Assembly: GCA_015847255.1 (NCBI GenBank)
Contig: JADLZK010007261.1
Span: 531,002 to 595,001 of the forward strand
Length of the DNA stretch: 64,000 nt
Reading direction: 5' to 3'
Source of the DNA: Hyparrhenia diplandra
Taxonomy: Eukaryota; Streptophyta; Magnoliopsida; Poales; Poaceae
Made by a program: the position numbers and the translations under genes. Shown one piece after another: positions 47,945 through 59,126 of the stretch; the stretch's first letter is position 1, and every line of letters begins with the position of its first letter. Under the pieces are notes generated by a model that had not been told where the DNA came from, did not search any database, and was given only the letters and a program-made list of their open reading frames with translations.

Positions 47945-48617
47945 AGCGATATCTCCCACAACCAAAGTTGAGCTTTGAGTTTGTCTGACATGACTATTAA
48001 GCTAAGGCCACCACTCTTTGCTAGGGTACACAAGAAGATGCCCCAATGGTCCTCTTCAACCGGTGGCCCTTGTATCACATCTAGGTTCTGGCTATCCAGA
48101 TCAAACTGAAGGATGTGAACCTGATTGCCAAACAGAATCCAGTAAAGGGACAATGGCTCGATTTCTGCAGAGAGGACATCGTCCCACGCACCAGTCTCCG
48201 ACAAGTAAACGCAGACATGCGCAATGTTGTGCTGGATTTCGTTCCATGCCAAAACAAACTTGAAGGGACCATTGTCACCATTGGCACCGATTACCACCCC
48301 TTTCATGTATGACCCATTCTGGTTCCGGACAGGATCCAAGAACTGCGTGATGTCCATGAAATGGCCCTCGCCAGACCGACCCCTGTTGGCTAGGACCACG
48401 CGCCGATGGCGGCAGCCATGGAGTTCCCAGGTGTATCTCTGAGAGACGCCGCGCAGCACGCGCACGGAGAAGCGCTCGGGCAGGGTAGGGTACCGCGGAT
48501 CTGAGACAAAGCTGAAGGAGAGATCGTCGCCGATGCCGAAGAAGACGCCGAGGGGTCTCCAGTGGTGAGCACGGAAGCGGCGGACGAAGCTGGGGTCCGT
48601 GACGAGGCGGCGCAAAA
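47929..48617 (-). pseudogene. F-box gene F, 5'-truncated main exon
   Basis: A 228-codon frame starting inside the F-box (RRLVTDPSFVRRFRAHHWRP), followed by the associated domain: LGVFFGIGDDLSFSF, WELHGCRHRRVVLANRG, VLAWNEIQHNIAHVCVYLSE, GAWDDVLSAEIEPLSLYWIL and LKAQLWLWEIS. The first half of the F-box is missing: upstream of 48618 the sequence changes to AT-rich DNA (AACTTAAGTAACGAAAACG). It belongs to a different F-box subfamily from genes A-E. Gene F has no start region, an insertion and an internal stop, so it is a pseudogene. Confidence 0.65.
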
Positions 48618-50156
48618 CTTAAGTAACGAAAACGTTTTTGAAAACGTTTTGACCACTCAATTGCAATTTTCACCAGATATATACGAGTATACCCATATAA
48701 ATGTAGTTTTATATATAAGTAACGAAAAGTAAATAATAACATGCACTCGAACTATAGCAATTTGCTCCACTGCAAGAGTGCCACTAGGTCAACCTAATTT
48801 ACTTTGAAAATTCAAAAAAAAAAAAAACAAAGATGGAAAGTTTTCTAAAGGCATTTTGTCCGCATCAAGCCTAGCCATTGATACAACTTACTACCTCTCG
48901 TCCCAAAAAACTTAATTTACTTAATATTTCCTAAGCCCAGCTATCTTAAATTTGATCGAGTAACAAAAAAATCTAATGTTTTGTATTAGTCCTTTTGTTC
49001 TAAATTATAAGACACTTTTTTTTTTTTTCTAGATGTATAGATTTTACTATGTATCTACACATAAATGTATATCTAAACATCTTATTTGGTGTTATAAATC
49101 TTGAAACTTCTTTGTTATATAAATTTAGTCAAACTTGGTATAGTTTGGCTTAAGACAAAAATTAAACACGAAGTTCTTTTTGGACGTGGGTAGTGCATAT
49201 ATCAACTATTAAATTAATAAGGGTTCCAGTGTTGATTAGACAAGTGAATCAAAATCAAAACTAGCTGCTCCATCTGTTTAAATATTTTTGTATTAAACGT
49301 CGTATATTTAGAAACGGAGGGCTTATCCATGAGTCGGCATGCATTCTCGTCACAAGAAAAATCCTCATATGCATTCTTTAGCTCAAGTTTCTCGTGTGAC
49401 ACATGTTGACCAATAGAACCTTGGTTTCTCCTTGAACTTTGTCACGAAACCTCAACACCCGAACCTAGGAGTCTTTCATCGACCATGTTCCGTCTCAAGC
49501 AATACTTGCACAAGAATATCAAATTAAATGCGAGCACAAATCCACGACTTGACTCAAGATTAATCCATGCAACACCACTCTCGTGAGTGTGTTACATCAA
49601 TCTGAAAATAATATAATCCCAACACTTCTACATACATAAATACCATATCACCGAACACTTAGCAACAACAATTATTTTGTAATGCCAGTATCATTGCAAA
49701 CCAAATTTTTCATCAAACATGGTCTTACACTTTGACAAATATAATGGGTCTTGGTCTGACTCGTACGGGTATCGGCCACAGGCCACTGCAGGCCATAAAT
49801 TATTACACACAAACACACATACGAAAGCAAACAAATGGTCCGTTGAGAAAAAAGAATATGCCGATCAGGAAAGGGAATAAATTAAACAGTCTTCTTCATA
49901 TCACTGTTGCACACAAAACAACATGAACCAAACGTCTGGAATCAGCGGCTCCAGAGAAGCTCGACGCAACGACGGCCGGGGCTCAACGCATCATCTTGCA
50001 ATCATTGTTTCACCTGCCCGAATAAAAACGAGGTTTTATGACCAGAATATAAAAAAAGAGAAGCTGCATGCTGTCTTGAAGACAGGAAAGATATAATAAA
50101 GAATAAAGAAACTTACATGCAAATTGCTCTACGCAGGCAGTTGCAAAAGGCAGAGA
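48618..50156. other. AT-rich spacer between gene F and the NLR
   Basis: No gene. About 48890-49320 contains weak Stowaway-like words (CTACCTCTCGTCCC at the left, AACGGAGGG at the right, AAATTATAAGACAC inside) that do not form a clean pair. The last 200 bases before 50157 would be the NLR 3' untranslated region. Confidence 0.5.
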
Positions 50157-52748
50157 TCATGTTTGAATTCTGATCCGTCTAATAGCTTGCTTATCCGGGT
50201 AGCTGTCCACGAGATATTGCTCGCACTCGAGTTCTTCGAGGGATGGAGGCAGTTCCGGCAATACCGGCAATTCCGGTAGTGTATCGAAATCTAGCCAACC
50301 TACTATTTTAAGTTTCTTGAGGGATGATGGTAATCCTGGTAGTGACTGGAAAATTGGGCAATCCTGTATTTGAAGTTCCTCGAGGGATGGAGGCAATTCC
50401 GGTAGTGTCTTGATATTTTCGCATTCCTTTATTGTAAGTTTCTTGAGGGATGATGGTAATCCTGCTAGTGACTTGATATTTTCGCAATCAGTGACAGTCA
50501 ATTTCTCGAGCGATGCCAGCTGCTCGATGTTAGCTGGTAAAGCATTCCAACTGCAGCAATGGATCTCAAGGTCATGCAGCCCGGGGAGGGTTTTGCCAAA
50601 CTTAAGCCAAGAACCTGACCCATCGCAACTTCCGAAGAAGAGACGTTCCAGGTGCTTTAGTTTACCATCTTCTCCGGACAACCAACTTGGGAATGTTGAT
50701 CCGCAGTAGTTCTGAATGGCGAGTTGTTCTAATAGGGCTGGAGGGTGGAGGGCCTCAAGGATCTCCTCTGGCTTTGGAGGAGTAACTACTTGTTGATTAT
50801 GGGCAGCGATCTTTTGTTTTTTCCTTGATGACGACCCCGTCTCCTCATTCTCAATGGGTTCCCAGTCAAGATCGAGTTCTGAGACGTGTAGCTTGTTGCT
50901 TAGGTTGGCCCGATGAGCATCCTCCTTGCTTTCAATGTTTCCAAGTCCTTTAATTGTCGGTTCGCCGTGAATGCTGTTCAGGTTCTCCGGTTGCATTATC
51001 TCATAACCTTTTTTCCTTCTTCACTTCAAAGTACTCCAGGGTTTGGAGCCACGGCATCCGCCCTATGTCAGGGATGCTCATCGAGGAACACACGATGCGC
51101 AGATTCTCAAGGTCGCCCATGTGATTGCTGTCACGATAAATAAGACTGCATACAACCAGTAGAGAGCTCCCTGCAGATGGTATAGCTTGGCAAATGCGGG
51201 TGGCAGATCTATAGTAGCAAATGAGAACATGGGCCCATAAATACCAAGGTAGCGAAGATGTTTTAATTCACCAATACATTCTGGAATCACATTCGCTTCA
51301 ATGTTCCCCAGCCACACACTCACGAACCGCAGCTTCTTCAGGTTTTTGATCATGCGTTTAAACTCTTCTGCAGTTGTATTTTTGCCAGGATTTGACCTTA
51401 CTAGAGTCCGCAAGGTGTCCAGCTTCACAATCTGCTTCATGAGTTCTCCTAGATTATCGGAATCAATGAAAAGATGCCGAACATTTTGAGGAATTTGGTG
51501 GTCCACCATATCTTTCTCAATTGTGAAACAATCACTTCCAGCAACTGTTCCTGCTAAGTCGTGCAAGAGATCATGAACAGTATAGTACTGTACTCCACCA
51601 AACTCATGTTTTAGTTGGATGAATGAGGTTGACAGCAATACTTCAAAGTGCTCACGAGCAGAAACTTCCATGTCTGAGGATTTACTGGTAGCCACAAACC
51701 CTTGTGCCATCCACATTTTCACTAGCTCGTCTGGATCCAACCTATATCTTCTAGGAAACATACTGCAGTATGCAAAACATTGCCGGACATGCTCCTCAAG
51801 CTGATGGTAGCTCCACCACAGAGCTCCCATAGTATCATTCAGCAGATCACTCTTCCGTTTCAGGGTGTCTATCCAGAAACCAATATCCTCGGCTCGACGA
51901 GTTCTTATCCTCAGCTGTCCTGAAACTATTCTCGCGGCCAGGGGTGACTTTCGCAGTAGTAGGGAAATTTCTCTACCAATTGTTTCAAATTTGCCTTTGT
52001 CGTGGTCACTAACCGTTGAATTATGAAGTGCATAATGCATGAACATTTTGAAGAACTCTTCTTCATTCATATCAGAAATCGGTATAGGGTTCGAAAGCAC
52101 CAAGAAGTTTTCTTTGCATCTGCAGTCCGAAAGTGGTCACTAGGACTCGCTTCCCTTGTCAGCTTCCTTCAATGGAGAGAGTAGTTTCTTCAGATCGTCC
52201 TCTTGAGTAACACTTTTTGGTTCCCATACATCATCCAGTACCAGTAGGAACCTTTTGCCTTCCAAACTTTCCTGCAAGTCAGTTTCCAACTTATCTAGAC
52301 TGATGCGCCTACCCACTTCTTGACCCGACGCTATCTCTAACATCTCACTGTAGACAGTTTTGACACTGAAGTTTTGAGTAACATGAATCCACATGATTAC
52401 CTCGAAATAAGGGACTCCACTGTTCTTCTTCACACAATCGCAAACATATTGCGCGAGGGTGGTTTTCCCTGACCCTGAAATGCCATGGATTCCAATTACA
52501 GATGTTGTATCATCATTAAGCATGCTTATTATCTTTTTAGCATCCTCATCTCGGCCAAACACTTTTGGGGGTTGTGAAGTAGTCTTGGAGAGGGATCCCG
52601 ATCCTGTAGTCTGTTCTGGTGAATTCTTGATATTGCCACCACTGATGGTCAAATGGCGCAACGGCAGAAGCTTTTGTCCTTCGTCAATTAGCTTTTCTAT
52701 CCTTTTTAAGGTTCCCCTCAGGCGTTCCTTTGACCCAGGAGGAGCCTT
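50157..52748 (-). pseudogene. CC-NB-ARC-LRR receptor, exon 2 (NB-ARC and LRR), frameshifted
   Basis: It follows a GTGTGCAG acceptor and is in phase 0 with the coiled-coil exon at 57641-57995. Order: KRIEKLIDEGQKLLPLRHL, P-loop GISGSGKTTLAQYV, kinase-2 KRFLLVLDDVW, RNBS-B-like RVLVTT, GLPL-like KSPLAARIVSGQLR, RNBS-D CFAYCSMFPRRYRL, MHD-like YYTVHDLLHDLAG, then leucine-rich repeats ending IRRIRIQT and a stop. The repeats contain a duplicated module (GLPSSLKKL, then ELPPSLEEL). Single-base frame changes occur near 52137, 52125 and 52105 (within the RNBS-B region), near 51178 and 51133, and in an A-run near 51017. Intact, it would be a cytoplasmic immune receptor. As read it is a pseudogene, unless these are sequence errors. 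Confidence 0.8.
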
Positions 52749-53640
52749 CTGCACACGAGAGTTTCAAAATTGCTAGGAATAAATTTATGCTTGTGCAAAC
52801 AAGTAATCATACATTCAATAAATGCATAAATGATAGTCACTAGAGTGTGTGTTTCCTGAAAGTAGTTTTTTCAAGGCTTTGTATCAACTTGATGTATTTC
52901 ACTTGGAAAGATAATAAAATCTTCCTTTATCCAAAACACATGTGTTCATGTAAAACTGATCTTAAACAAAATTTTCTGCAAGGACACAAATAAGAAGGAA
53001 AAAACTAAGATGACAAGGTTGAGACATGCTGCTGAGAGTCCAGCATAGGGGCATGCTAAGTCCTCGGCTAAAAACGCAACCCGCGACTCTCCAAGTCACC
53101 CGAGGGATCAAGAGCTATTACCCATCAGGTAAGCTCCGGGCGTAGGCAGCCCCTTCACTCTGCGTCGTCCATTTGGGATCGGACGATGGCGCAGCTACAA
53201 TGGGAAACACAACCGAGCAGACCCCATGATGCATGCAAAGCGGACCCCACGATGCATGCAGCTAACATTGATCGTGCATGCAGTCTGGCTTCCTCCTCCG
53301 GTCCCAAATAAATGCCACAGAGCGGAGGCGCACCTGGGCTGCCGTACGCCTGAGGCGTACCCAATTTATTTCCCTCACGCACACCTACGGCGAGGCTCGG
53401 CAGCCCGGGAATGGTGCTCCCTGCGGAGGCCCTCGATGTCAGAGAGGCGAGCCACACACTGACTTTCGTCGGGCAACACGATGCATGTCATGGTTAGGAA
53501 CCCACGAGTCCACAACACATGCTCTTGTCATTAATTAGCTTAGGATGATTAGTGTTTGCCAAACGAGGTGAAGTATGTTCAGTTGAGTTGTTCTTAATAA
53601 ACAAGTGTTTCTAGCCTAATGCTCAAAGTTTTACACCCTA

Positions 53641-53900
53641 GGCCTTATTTAGTTGGAAAAAGCACCGTTAGCACTCATGTACCACTTTCGTTTGTATTTA
53701 GTAAACATTGTCCAATCATGGACTAACTAGGCTCAAAAGATTCATCTTGTGATTTACAACAAAATTGTGTAATTAGTTATTTTTTTACCTACATTTACTA
53801 CTCCGAACATATGTTTTTTGGTGTATTTAATGTGATGTGATGGAGAAAGAGTCTAAAAATTTAGAAGTTGGCTTAGAATATTTGTCAACTAAACAAGGCC
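53641..53900. mobile_element. Tourist-like MITE (PIF/Harbinger)
   Basis: A 260-bp element with termini GGCCTTATTTAGTTGG and CAACTAAACAAGGCC, flanked by CTA on both sides. Internal words such as TGTGTAATTAGTTA are common in grass Tourist families. Confidence 0.75.
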
Positions 53901-53933
53901 CTAGTTCCAACCCTATTTTATCATGGAAACTAA

Positions 53934-54221
53934 GGCCCTGTTTGGTTCCCATAAGTCACCCAACTTATAAGTCAGGTGACTAAAAATTATAGTGATTTAT
54001 AAGTTGGGTTGTTTGGTTGTAGATGACTTATAAATTGAAAAAAGGTGTGGCCCCCACAGAAAAGAAAGAAAAGGAAGTGACTTATAAGTTTTAAGTTGGG
54101 GTGTACCAACTTATGGCTTATAAGTTGGGTGACTTATAAGTTAAAGCTGTTTGGCAAAATAAGTCACTTTTTTCACTTTTTAACTTATAAGTTGGTGATT
54201 TATTTAGAACCAAACAGGGTC
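53934..54221. mobile_element. Tourist-like MITE (PIF/Harbinger), second
   Basis: A 288-bp element with termini GGCCCTGTTTGGTTCC and AACCAAACAGGGTC, flanked by TAA on both sides. Its interior is built of inverted AACTTATAAGT and GACTTATAAGTT words, so it folds strongly. It lies only 33 bases from the preceding MITE. Confidence 0.85.
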
Positions 54222-54857
54222 TAACAGGCTTGTTGCACTGCCTAAGAGGCAATCAGTAATCATTCAAATACTGTTGAACATACACATACACGTACCGTGT
54301 GAGACTAGCAATTGGAAAATTGAAAATCCATGAGTAACCTAACCGACATTCCCATACCACATTTGGATCCTTCTAGAAATCCTGATCATCCTGATCATAT
54401 GCAAATACCCATATATTTGAGTTTGAGGCGGTCAAGATTATTATATACCCGTACAATCCGTACATGGCTTCCAACATCGCAACTCACGCTATTTACTTGC
54501 AACTTGGGCCAATCGACCCCACTAACAACAACTAACCAACTACCAACTAAGACGACTCAACTAGATAGACAGCTTGGAGCACTAAGCACCACCACCCTTG
54601 GAGAAGCTCCATGGCAAAGGACAAGAGACCAAAAGCGAAGAACTGGATCGTCTAGCAGAGCCTTCAAGAAGGAAATGATGCTAAGGGCGTCGACACGCTA
54701 GCCCGACGAGGGAAGATTTTCACATGCAAGATATAGCACGGTAGCCGAAAAGATCGAAAAGGACGCCTTCAAGAAGGCAAACGACATCCACAGATATCGA
54801 CCTTTCGCCCGATCCTCCACACCACCGCCACCGGAGACCCAACCTACCACGGAGGTA

Positions 54858-55321
54858 AAGATGGCAGCGGATCGGGTTCGGGCCGGGTATCCGCGGGCGG
54901 GTTTCGGGTTTAGTGCTGGTTTTTCGCCCGCGGTTTTTTAGGTTTGGTTTCGGATTTAGTTTTTCCACCCGTGGATATCCAATGGATATCGAAATAAATT
55001 ATTTCAAATTAAAACTCATGTTTTATAATATGTTAATAATAACTTATTTAGATTATTAAATTTATTTAAAGTTGACTCATGAAAATATTTATTATTTGTT
55101 GCCTCTTGTTTATACATGTGAATATGTGTATATATATCCATGGGTTTCGGGTATCCATTCGGGTTTCAGGTATTTGTTCGGGTTTCGGATATCTGTGGGT
55201 TTGGTTTTGGTGATGGATTTCTACCCGAATCAGCGGTTTTGGGTTCGGGTTTCGATTCCGGGTTTCGGTTTTGGGTGCATGAAGACTCTACCCAATCCGA
55301 ACCCGACCCGTTGTCATCCTT
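54858..55321. mobile_element. hAT-like MITE with GGGTTCGG repeats
   Basis: Termini AAGATGGCAGCGGATCGGG and CCCGACCCGTTGTCATCCTT are imperfect inverted repeats. Flanks ACGGAGGTA and ACATGGAGGTA suggest an imperfect duplication of about 8 bp. The interior repeats GGGTTTCGG, GGGTATCC and GATATC(C/T). Non-coding. Confidence 0.6.
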
Positions 55322-56031
55322 ACATGGAGGTAGGATGCGCCAAGGAGTCCACAGCAGCCCCGCCCGGCTACCGCCTCTAGGAACGCCAGCTAGAAGAGGC
55401 CGAGATAGACACGTCAAAGAGTCAGTTAGCACACACTTCCTGCCAACTCCGCCGAACCAGCCCGATCGGGGAGGAAGAAACATGGTGGGAGAAGAGGGGG
55501 GGACGGGAAGAAGCACTAGATCGCCCATCCCACCATCGCCCCCAACCCCTACTAAGCCGGACCCGCATCATCGCACACCCGCTACCGGTCCCTTAGTGGA
55601 TCTGAGCCAGGCCAGACCACATTGACACAGGAACTGGTGAGAAGGGCACCGGGTCTCGCAGAGGGAGCTCTAGCCCCAACAATGGAGAGCGGATCTGGCC
55701 GCCGCCGCAGTTTTCGACTAAAAGAAAGTCGCAGCCTCCACCAAATCCACCCCGTTTCGCGTCCTTGATGTAGAGATCAACTGCGAACCTTCCAGGCCCT
55801 GCCCCCACCCTTGCTGGAGGAAGGTGGGGAGAGGGAGAGCAACACGCCATGCTGCCGTCGAGATAGGCCATGACCGCACCGCCGCCGCGCAGCCCGCTAG
55901 CCGCAAGCGAGCCGCCTCACCATGCCGGCCGCTTGGCGGTGCGGCGCGAGAGGTCCAAGGCTTAAGCATGGCCCCACTTGCCGCCATCCTAGGTAGCCGC
56001 ACGGCCTACGGCAGTTCCCTCTGGTCAGCCT

Positions 56032-56854
56032 AGGCACTTTTCACCGAAAACCAAACCGAGCGAACCGAACCGAACCGAAATGTTGGTTTTTTCAATTTTT
56101 TGGTTCGGTTTCGGTTTCACACAGGAAATTCGGTGGTCGGTCACGGATTCGGTTTCAAGCGTGAACAGAACAGAACAACCGAATAAGCGAACTTTACGCT
56201 TTCCTCCCACTTGGTTGTTGCCCCGGAGTAGTGTGGCCCAACTCCCACAGCCTAGCTAGCGTAGAAAGAGGGGACAAGCCCCCATTATGCCACCCGACCG
56301 GCACCCCAGCCTCAACTTATCCTCAATCTCATTCCCACGCACCTTCACCCCGATCGCCGACCCGGCGTGGTCTAACCTAGTAACCCTAACGTGCGCGAGG
56401 TTTGAGCGCAGCGGTGGCGCGTGCGTGGGCGGTAGCGAGCAGGAGCATATCGCGGCGGTGGCGTGGCGGGAGCATGCGTGGCGGGGCGATCTCGCAAGCG
56501 GATGCGGGCACTAGAAGGCGTCGGCGCGGCGGCAAGCGGCTGCAGCTTTTAGAGGCGGCGTCGACACGGGGAAGCGGGGGCGCGCGAGGTGCCTCAAGTC
56601 GATCAAGGCGCGCGGTGTAGGGGCGGGTGCCGCGAGCAAAGGTAGAGAGGAGGACAACAAACGAAGTTGTTTTTCCTTTTCTTTCTTCCCTTTTCGCAAG
56701 CGAATTCGGTCGGTTCGGTTTTAACCGGAAAACCGAAGTAATAAACCGTAACCAAACTAGTCGGTTTCTGGTTTATGGGTGTTTGATCGTTGGAAACCGA
56801 ACTTCTTGAAAACCGACTAAACCAAACCGAACATTCGGTTTAAACCGAATGCCT
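56032..56854. mobile_element. hAT-like element with GGTTCGGTTT arms and GC-rich core
   Basis: It begins AGGCACTTTTCACCGAAAAC and ends GGTTTAAACCGAATGCCT, with AGGCA/TGCCT tips. The arms are rich in GAACCGAA/TTCGGTT. The middle (56270-56640) is GC-rich and gene-like in composition but without a recognisable protein. No clear 8-bp target duplication. Confidence 0.5.
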
Positions 56855-57089
56855 GTGCTGACCCTCCGGCGGCAATGCGGTAGGCGGGAGAGAGTGGAGG
56901 TGGCGACAACTCTAGGGTTTGGGTCCATCCGTGTCGCCCACCCACGGAGCGACGCGAACGGGGGGGGGAGTCGGTCATGAAGCGTATTGTTTTCATATTC
57001 TGGCACATATATTGGGTGTAAATTAAAGTTTTTGGTGTCACATCGGATATGCCGGCACACATTTGAAGTATTAAACGTGGACTATTAAA

Positions 57090-57413
57090 ATTCGTTAGCT
57101 CGCTCGGCTCGACTCGACTCATTAGGATAACGAGCCGAGCCGAGCCAAAATTTTTAGCTCGTTAGCTATAACAAGCCAACTAGAGCCAGCTCGTGAGCGG
57201 CTTTCGAGCCAAAGGAGCTACACATTCAAGTGAAAAATAACAAAATTTGTATTACTTTAGATAAATACAAATATTATATTTCATATATTTTCTATACTTG
57301 GGTCGCGAGCTTAACGAGCCAGCTCGAGCTTTTAACGGGCCAAGCCGAGCTGAGCTAGCTCGTTATCCTAACAAGCTAGAACGAGTCGAGCCGAGCTGGC
57401 TCGTTATCCAGCT
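57090..57413. repeat. Inverted-repeat element with GAGCCGAGC words
   Basis: The left half holds GCTCGGCTCGACTCGACTC and GGATAACGAGCCGAGCC; the right half holds CTCGTTATCCTAAC and GAGTCGAGCCGAGC, around an AT-rich centre. This is typical of a grass MITE family, but the termini are not clean enough to set exact borders. Confidence 0.5.
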
Positions 57414-57640
57414 TTAATTAAGCCTAATTATTCATCATTAGCGCATGTGTTACTATAGCACTTTATTTATTGTGTAATCACGAACTAATTAGGCTTAAAA
57501 AAGTCTTCTCGCAATTTTCAGGTAAACTGTGCTATTAAGTTTTTATTTCATCTATATTTAATACTTTTGCCACAACATTCGACGTGATAGTTTAGGAATG
57601 TAAAGTTTTGGGATCTAAACTCAGGCCACGTACAACGTAC

Positions 57641-57995
57641 CTTCTTTGCTGTGTTGACAGAATGATGATGAGACATGGCTTTGCATTCGAGACGGTGATA
57701 ATCAATTTCATCCAAGATGTCGTCAGCATCGTAAAAGCAGACTTGAGGTCCTTCGCCCATCGTTCCAACGACTCCGCCTTCTCACCACCAGGAGGCACGG
57801 CCTCAGCTGCCTCAAGCATCAGCTTCAGAAGTCTGAAGTTCTTCTCCAGATTCTCGAGATTCTTAGCCGACGAGCCAGCTACATCGAGGTAGTCCAAGCC
57901 TTTGTTGACGAGCTTGGAGATGATTGGTGAGACGACCCAATTAGGATCGAGATGCCCCACCCTACACCTACAGCAATCGTCACCGGATCCGCCAT
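57641..57995 (-). pseudogene. NLR coiled-coil exon 1, two frameshifts
   Basis: Start at 57995 (MADPVTIAVGVGWGISILIG). Frame lost at about 57940 (AATTGGGTCG where one base is missing) and resumed as VVSPIISKLVNKGLDYLDVA and KNLENLEKNFRLLKLMLEAA. It is lost again at about 57735, where CGTAAAAGC replaces CGTAGAAAGC of the paralogue at 763-1107. It ends DDILDEIDYHRLECKA and HHHSVNTAKK at an AAG|GTACGT donor, phase 0. This is the probable first exon of the NB-ARC-LRR gene at 50157-52748, same strand and matching phase. Both one-base losses can be checked directly against the intact paralogue. Confidence 0.75.
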
Positions 57996-58265
57996 TATGT
58001 TGCCCCCCCTCAGATGTGGAATAAGCAGTGCGAGACGGGTATAGCTCGACCCTAGGTGCCTGCGATCCTTGCCCAAATATAAGGTTACCAAGGCACAAGA
58101 GAGGAGGTTTCCTTGCAACCACGCAGATGTGGAATAACAGCTTTTTTTTTTTTTTGCGAAACGGGGAAGCTTCCCCACCAAGGATATAGCTCGACTTACT
58201 AGGTGCCTGGGCCATGTTTGTATTAAATATAAGGGCACACCACCAAGGCACAAGAGGAAGGTTTC
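57996..58265 (-). promoter_or_regulatory. NLR 5' flank with duplicated leader
   Basis: The block at about 58010-58115 (ATGTGGAATAA, TATAGCTCGAC, CTAGGTGCCTG, AAGGCACAAGAG, GGTTTCC) recurs at about 58125-58265. Between them are a T-run and GCGAAACGGGGAAGCTTCCCC. The flank of the other NLR copy has a single block (1110-1200). Probably leader or promoter; no core element assigned. Confidence 0.45.
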
Positions 58266-58329
58266 CTCCAAATGAACAGGTCACGCACACGAAATGACTA
58301 CATGTTGGCTAAAAATCACAGCTGTGGCA

Positions 58330-58877
58330 TCCCAAATACGCCAAAGAATCAAGAAAGATGAAACATTCCAACGGGTGGAGGTGGTGCATTCCAAACTTCA
58401 TAGACATGGAGTCTACACTCTCCATTCAACCATACTCTGAAGAAAACGTGATCAATTGTTTCATCTTGTTAATCGACGAACGATGTGTTTTGCATGGATT
58501 TACTTGGACGGTCTTTGAAAAATCAGGCAAAGATCCTGACTTTCCCTGCTCACACGCCGATCTTCGGCCATGAGCGTCATCAGCATTGTCGCCCTAGTCG
58601 ACTTTAAGGATGCAACCCAGCTCATCACAGTGTGATTCTGCAAAGTAGAGAAGGCCCAGTAGACTAGCAGCATTTGGAAGGGGGAAAACGTATTCAAAAC
58701 CACTTTGAAAGATACGCTGCACAAACGTTTGGCATTGGGTAGGGCTGGGTAGGTGTCATGGAGAGGCCCATCAGGGAGCCAGTGGTCAAACCAGAAGGAG
58801 GTAGAAGCACCATTGTTGATGTGAACTATAGTGATGGTCCTGTAGGTGTTTAGTTCATCGCTGACAATAAAGAACAT
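58330..58877 (-). pseudogene. LINE-type zf-RVT region remnant
   Basis: The minus strand reads NNGASTSFWFDHWLPDGPLH and DTYPALPNA, the block that follows the reverse transcriptase in plant non-LTR elements. Farther on, in another frame, it reads DETIDHVFFRVWLNGECRL and HVYEVWNAPPPPVG, the zf-RVT Cys/His end. No reverse transcriptase or endonuclease is present. This is a 3' fragment, or a host copy derived from one, with at least one frameshift. Confidence 0.55.
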
Positions 58878-59126
58878 TCCAACGGGTCAAGTAAACCATA
58901 GACCAAGTCTTATTTCGTACTCAGCAATCAATTGTTTCACTAATCGACGAACTAAAAGCTGGTACTGGACGGAAGAATCAGGCCCAAATACCTCCCTGCT
59001 CACACGGGTCTTCTCTCTCGCGTCACTTGTCGCCTAGTTGGGAAACCCAGTATCACATCTTCGAAACCCAGTATCATTTTGGAAGGGGGAAAAAGTAGCA
59101 ACCAGTTGCACTTTGTTATAGGTAAC
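58878..59126. other. Rearranged spacer
   Basis: It repeats short pieces of its neighbours: ACATTCCAACGGGT and CAATTGTTTCA..CTAATCGACGAAC from 58362-58480, and ATCACATCTTCGAAACCCAG from 2309. It looks like filler DNA at a rearrangement junction. No gene. Confidence 0.4.

Larger units (their letters stand above)
52749..57640 (-). other. NLR intron with nested MITE-like elements
   Basis: A 4.9-kb interval between the coiled-coil exon and the NB-ARC exon, with no coding exon. It holds at least four MITE-like elements (listed separately) and GC-rich patches at 53190-53460 and 55330-56010. Their overlapping open frames have no recognisable domain. About 54320-54480 matches the intron of the other NLR copy (540-690), marking ancestral intron sequence. 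Confidence 0.6.

Noticed and set aside
48890..49320. Possible Stowaway element
   Set aside because: CTACCTCTCGTCCC and AACGGAGGG are not a convincing inverted pair and no TA flanks fit. Noted only as weak similarity.
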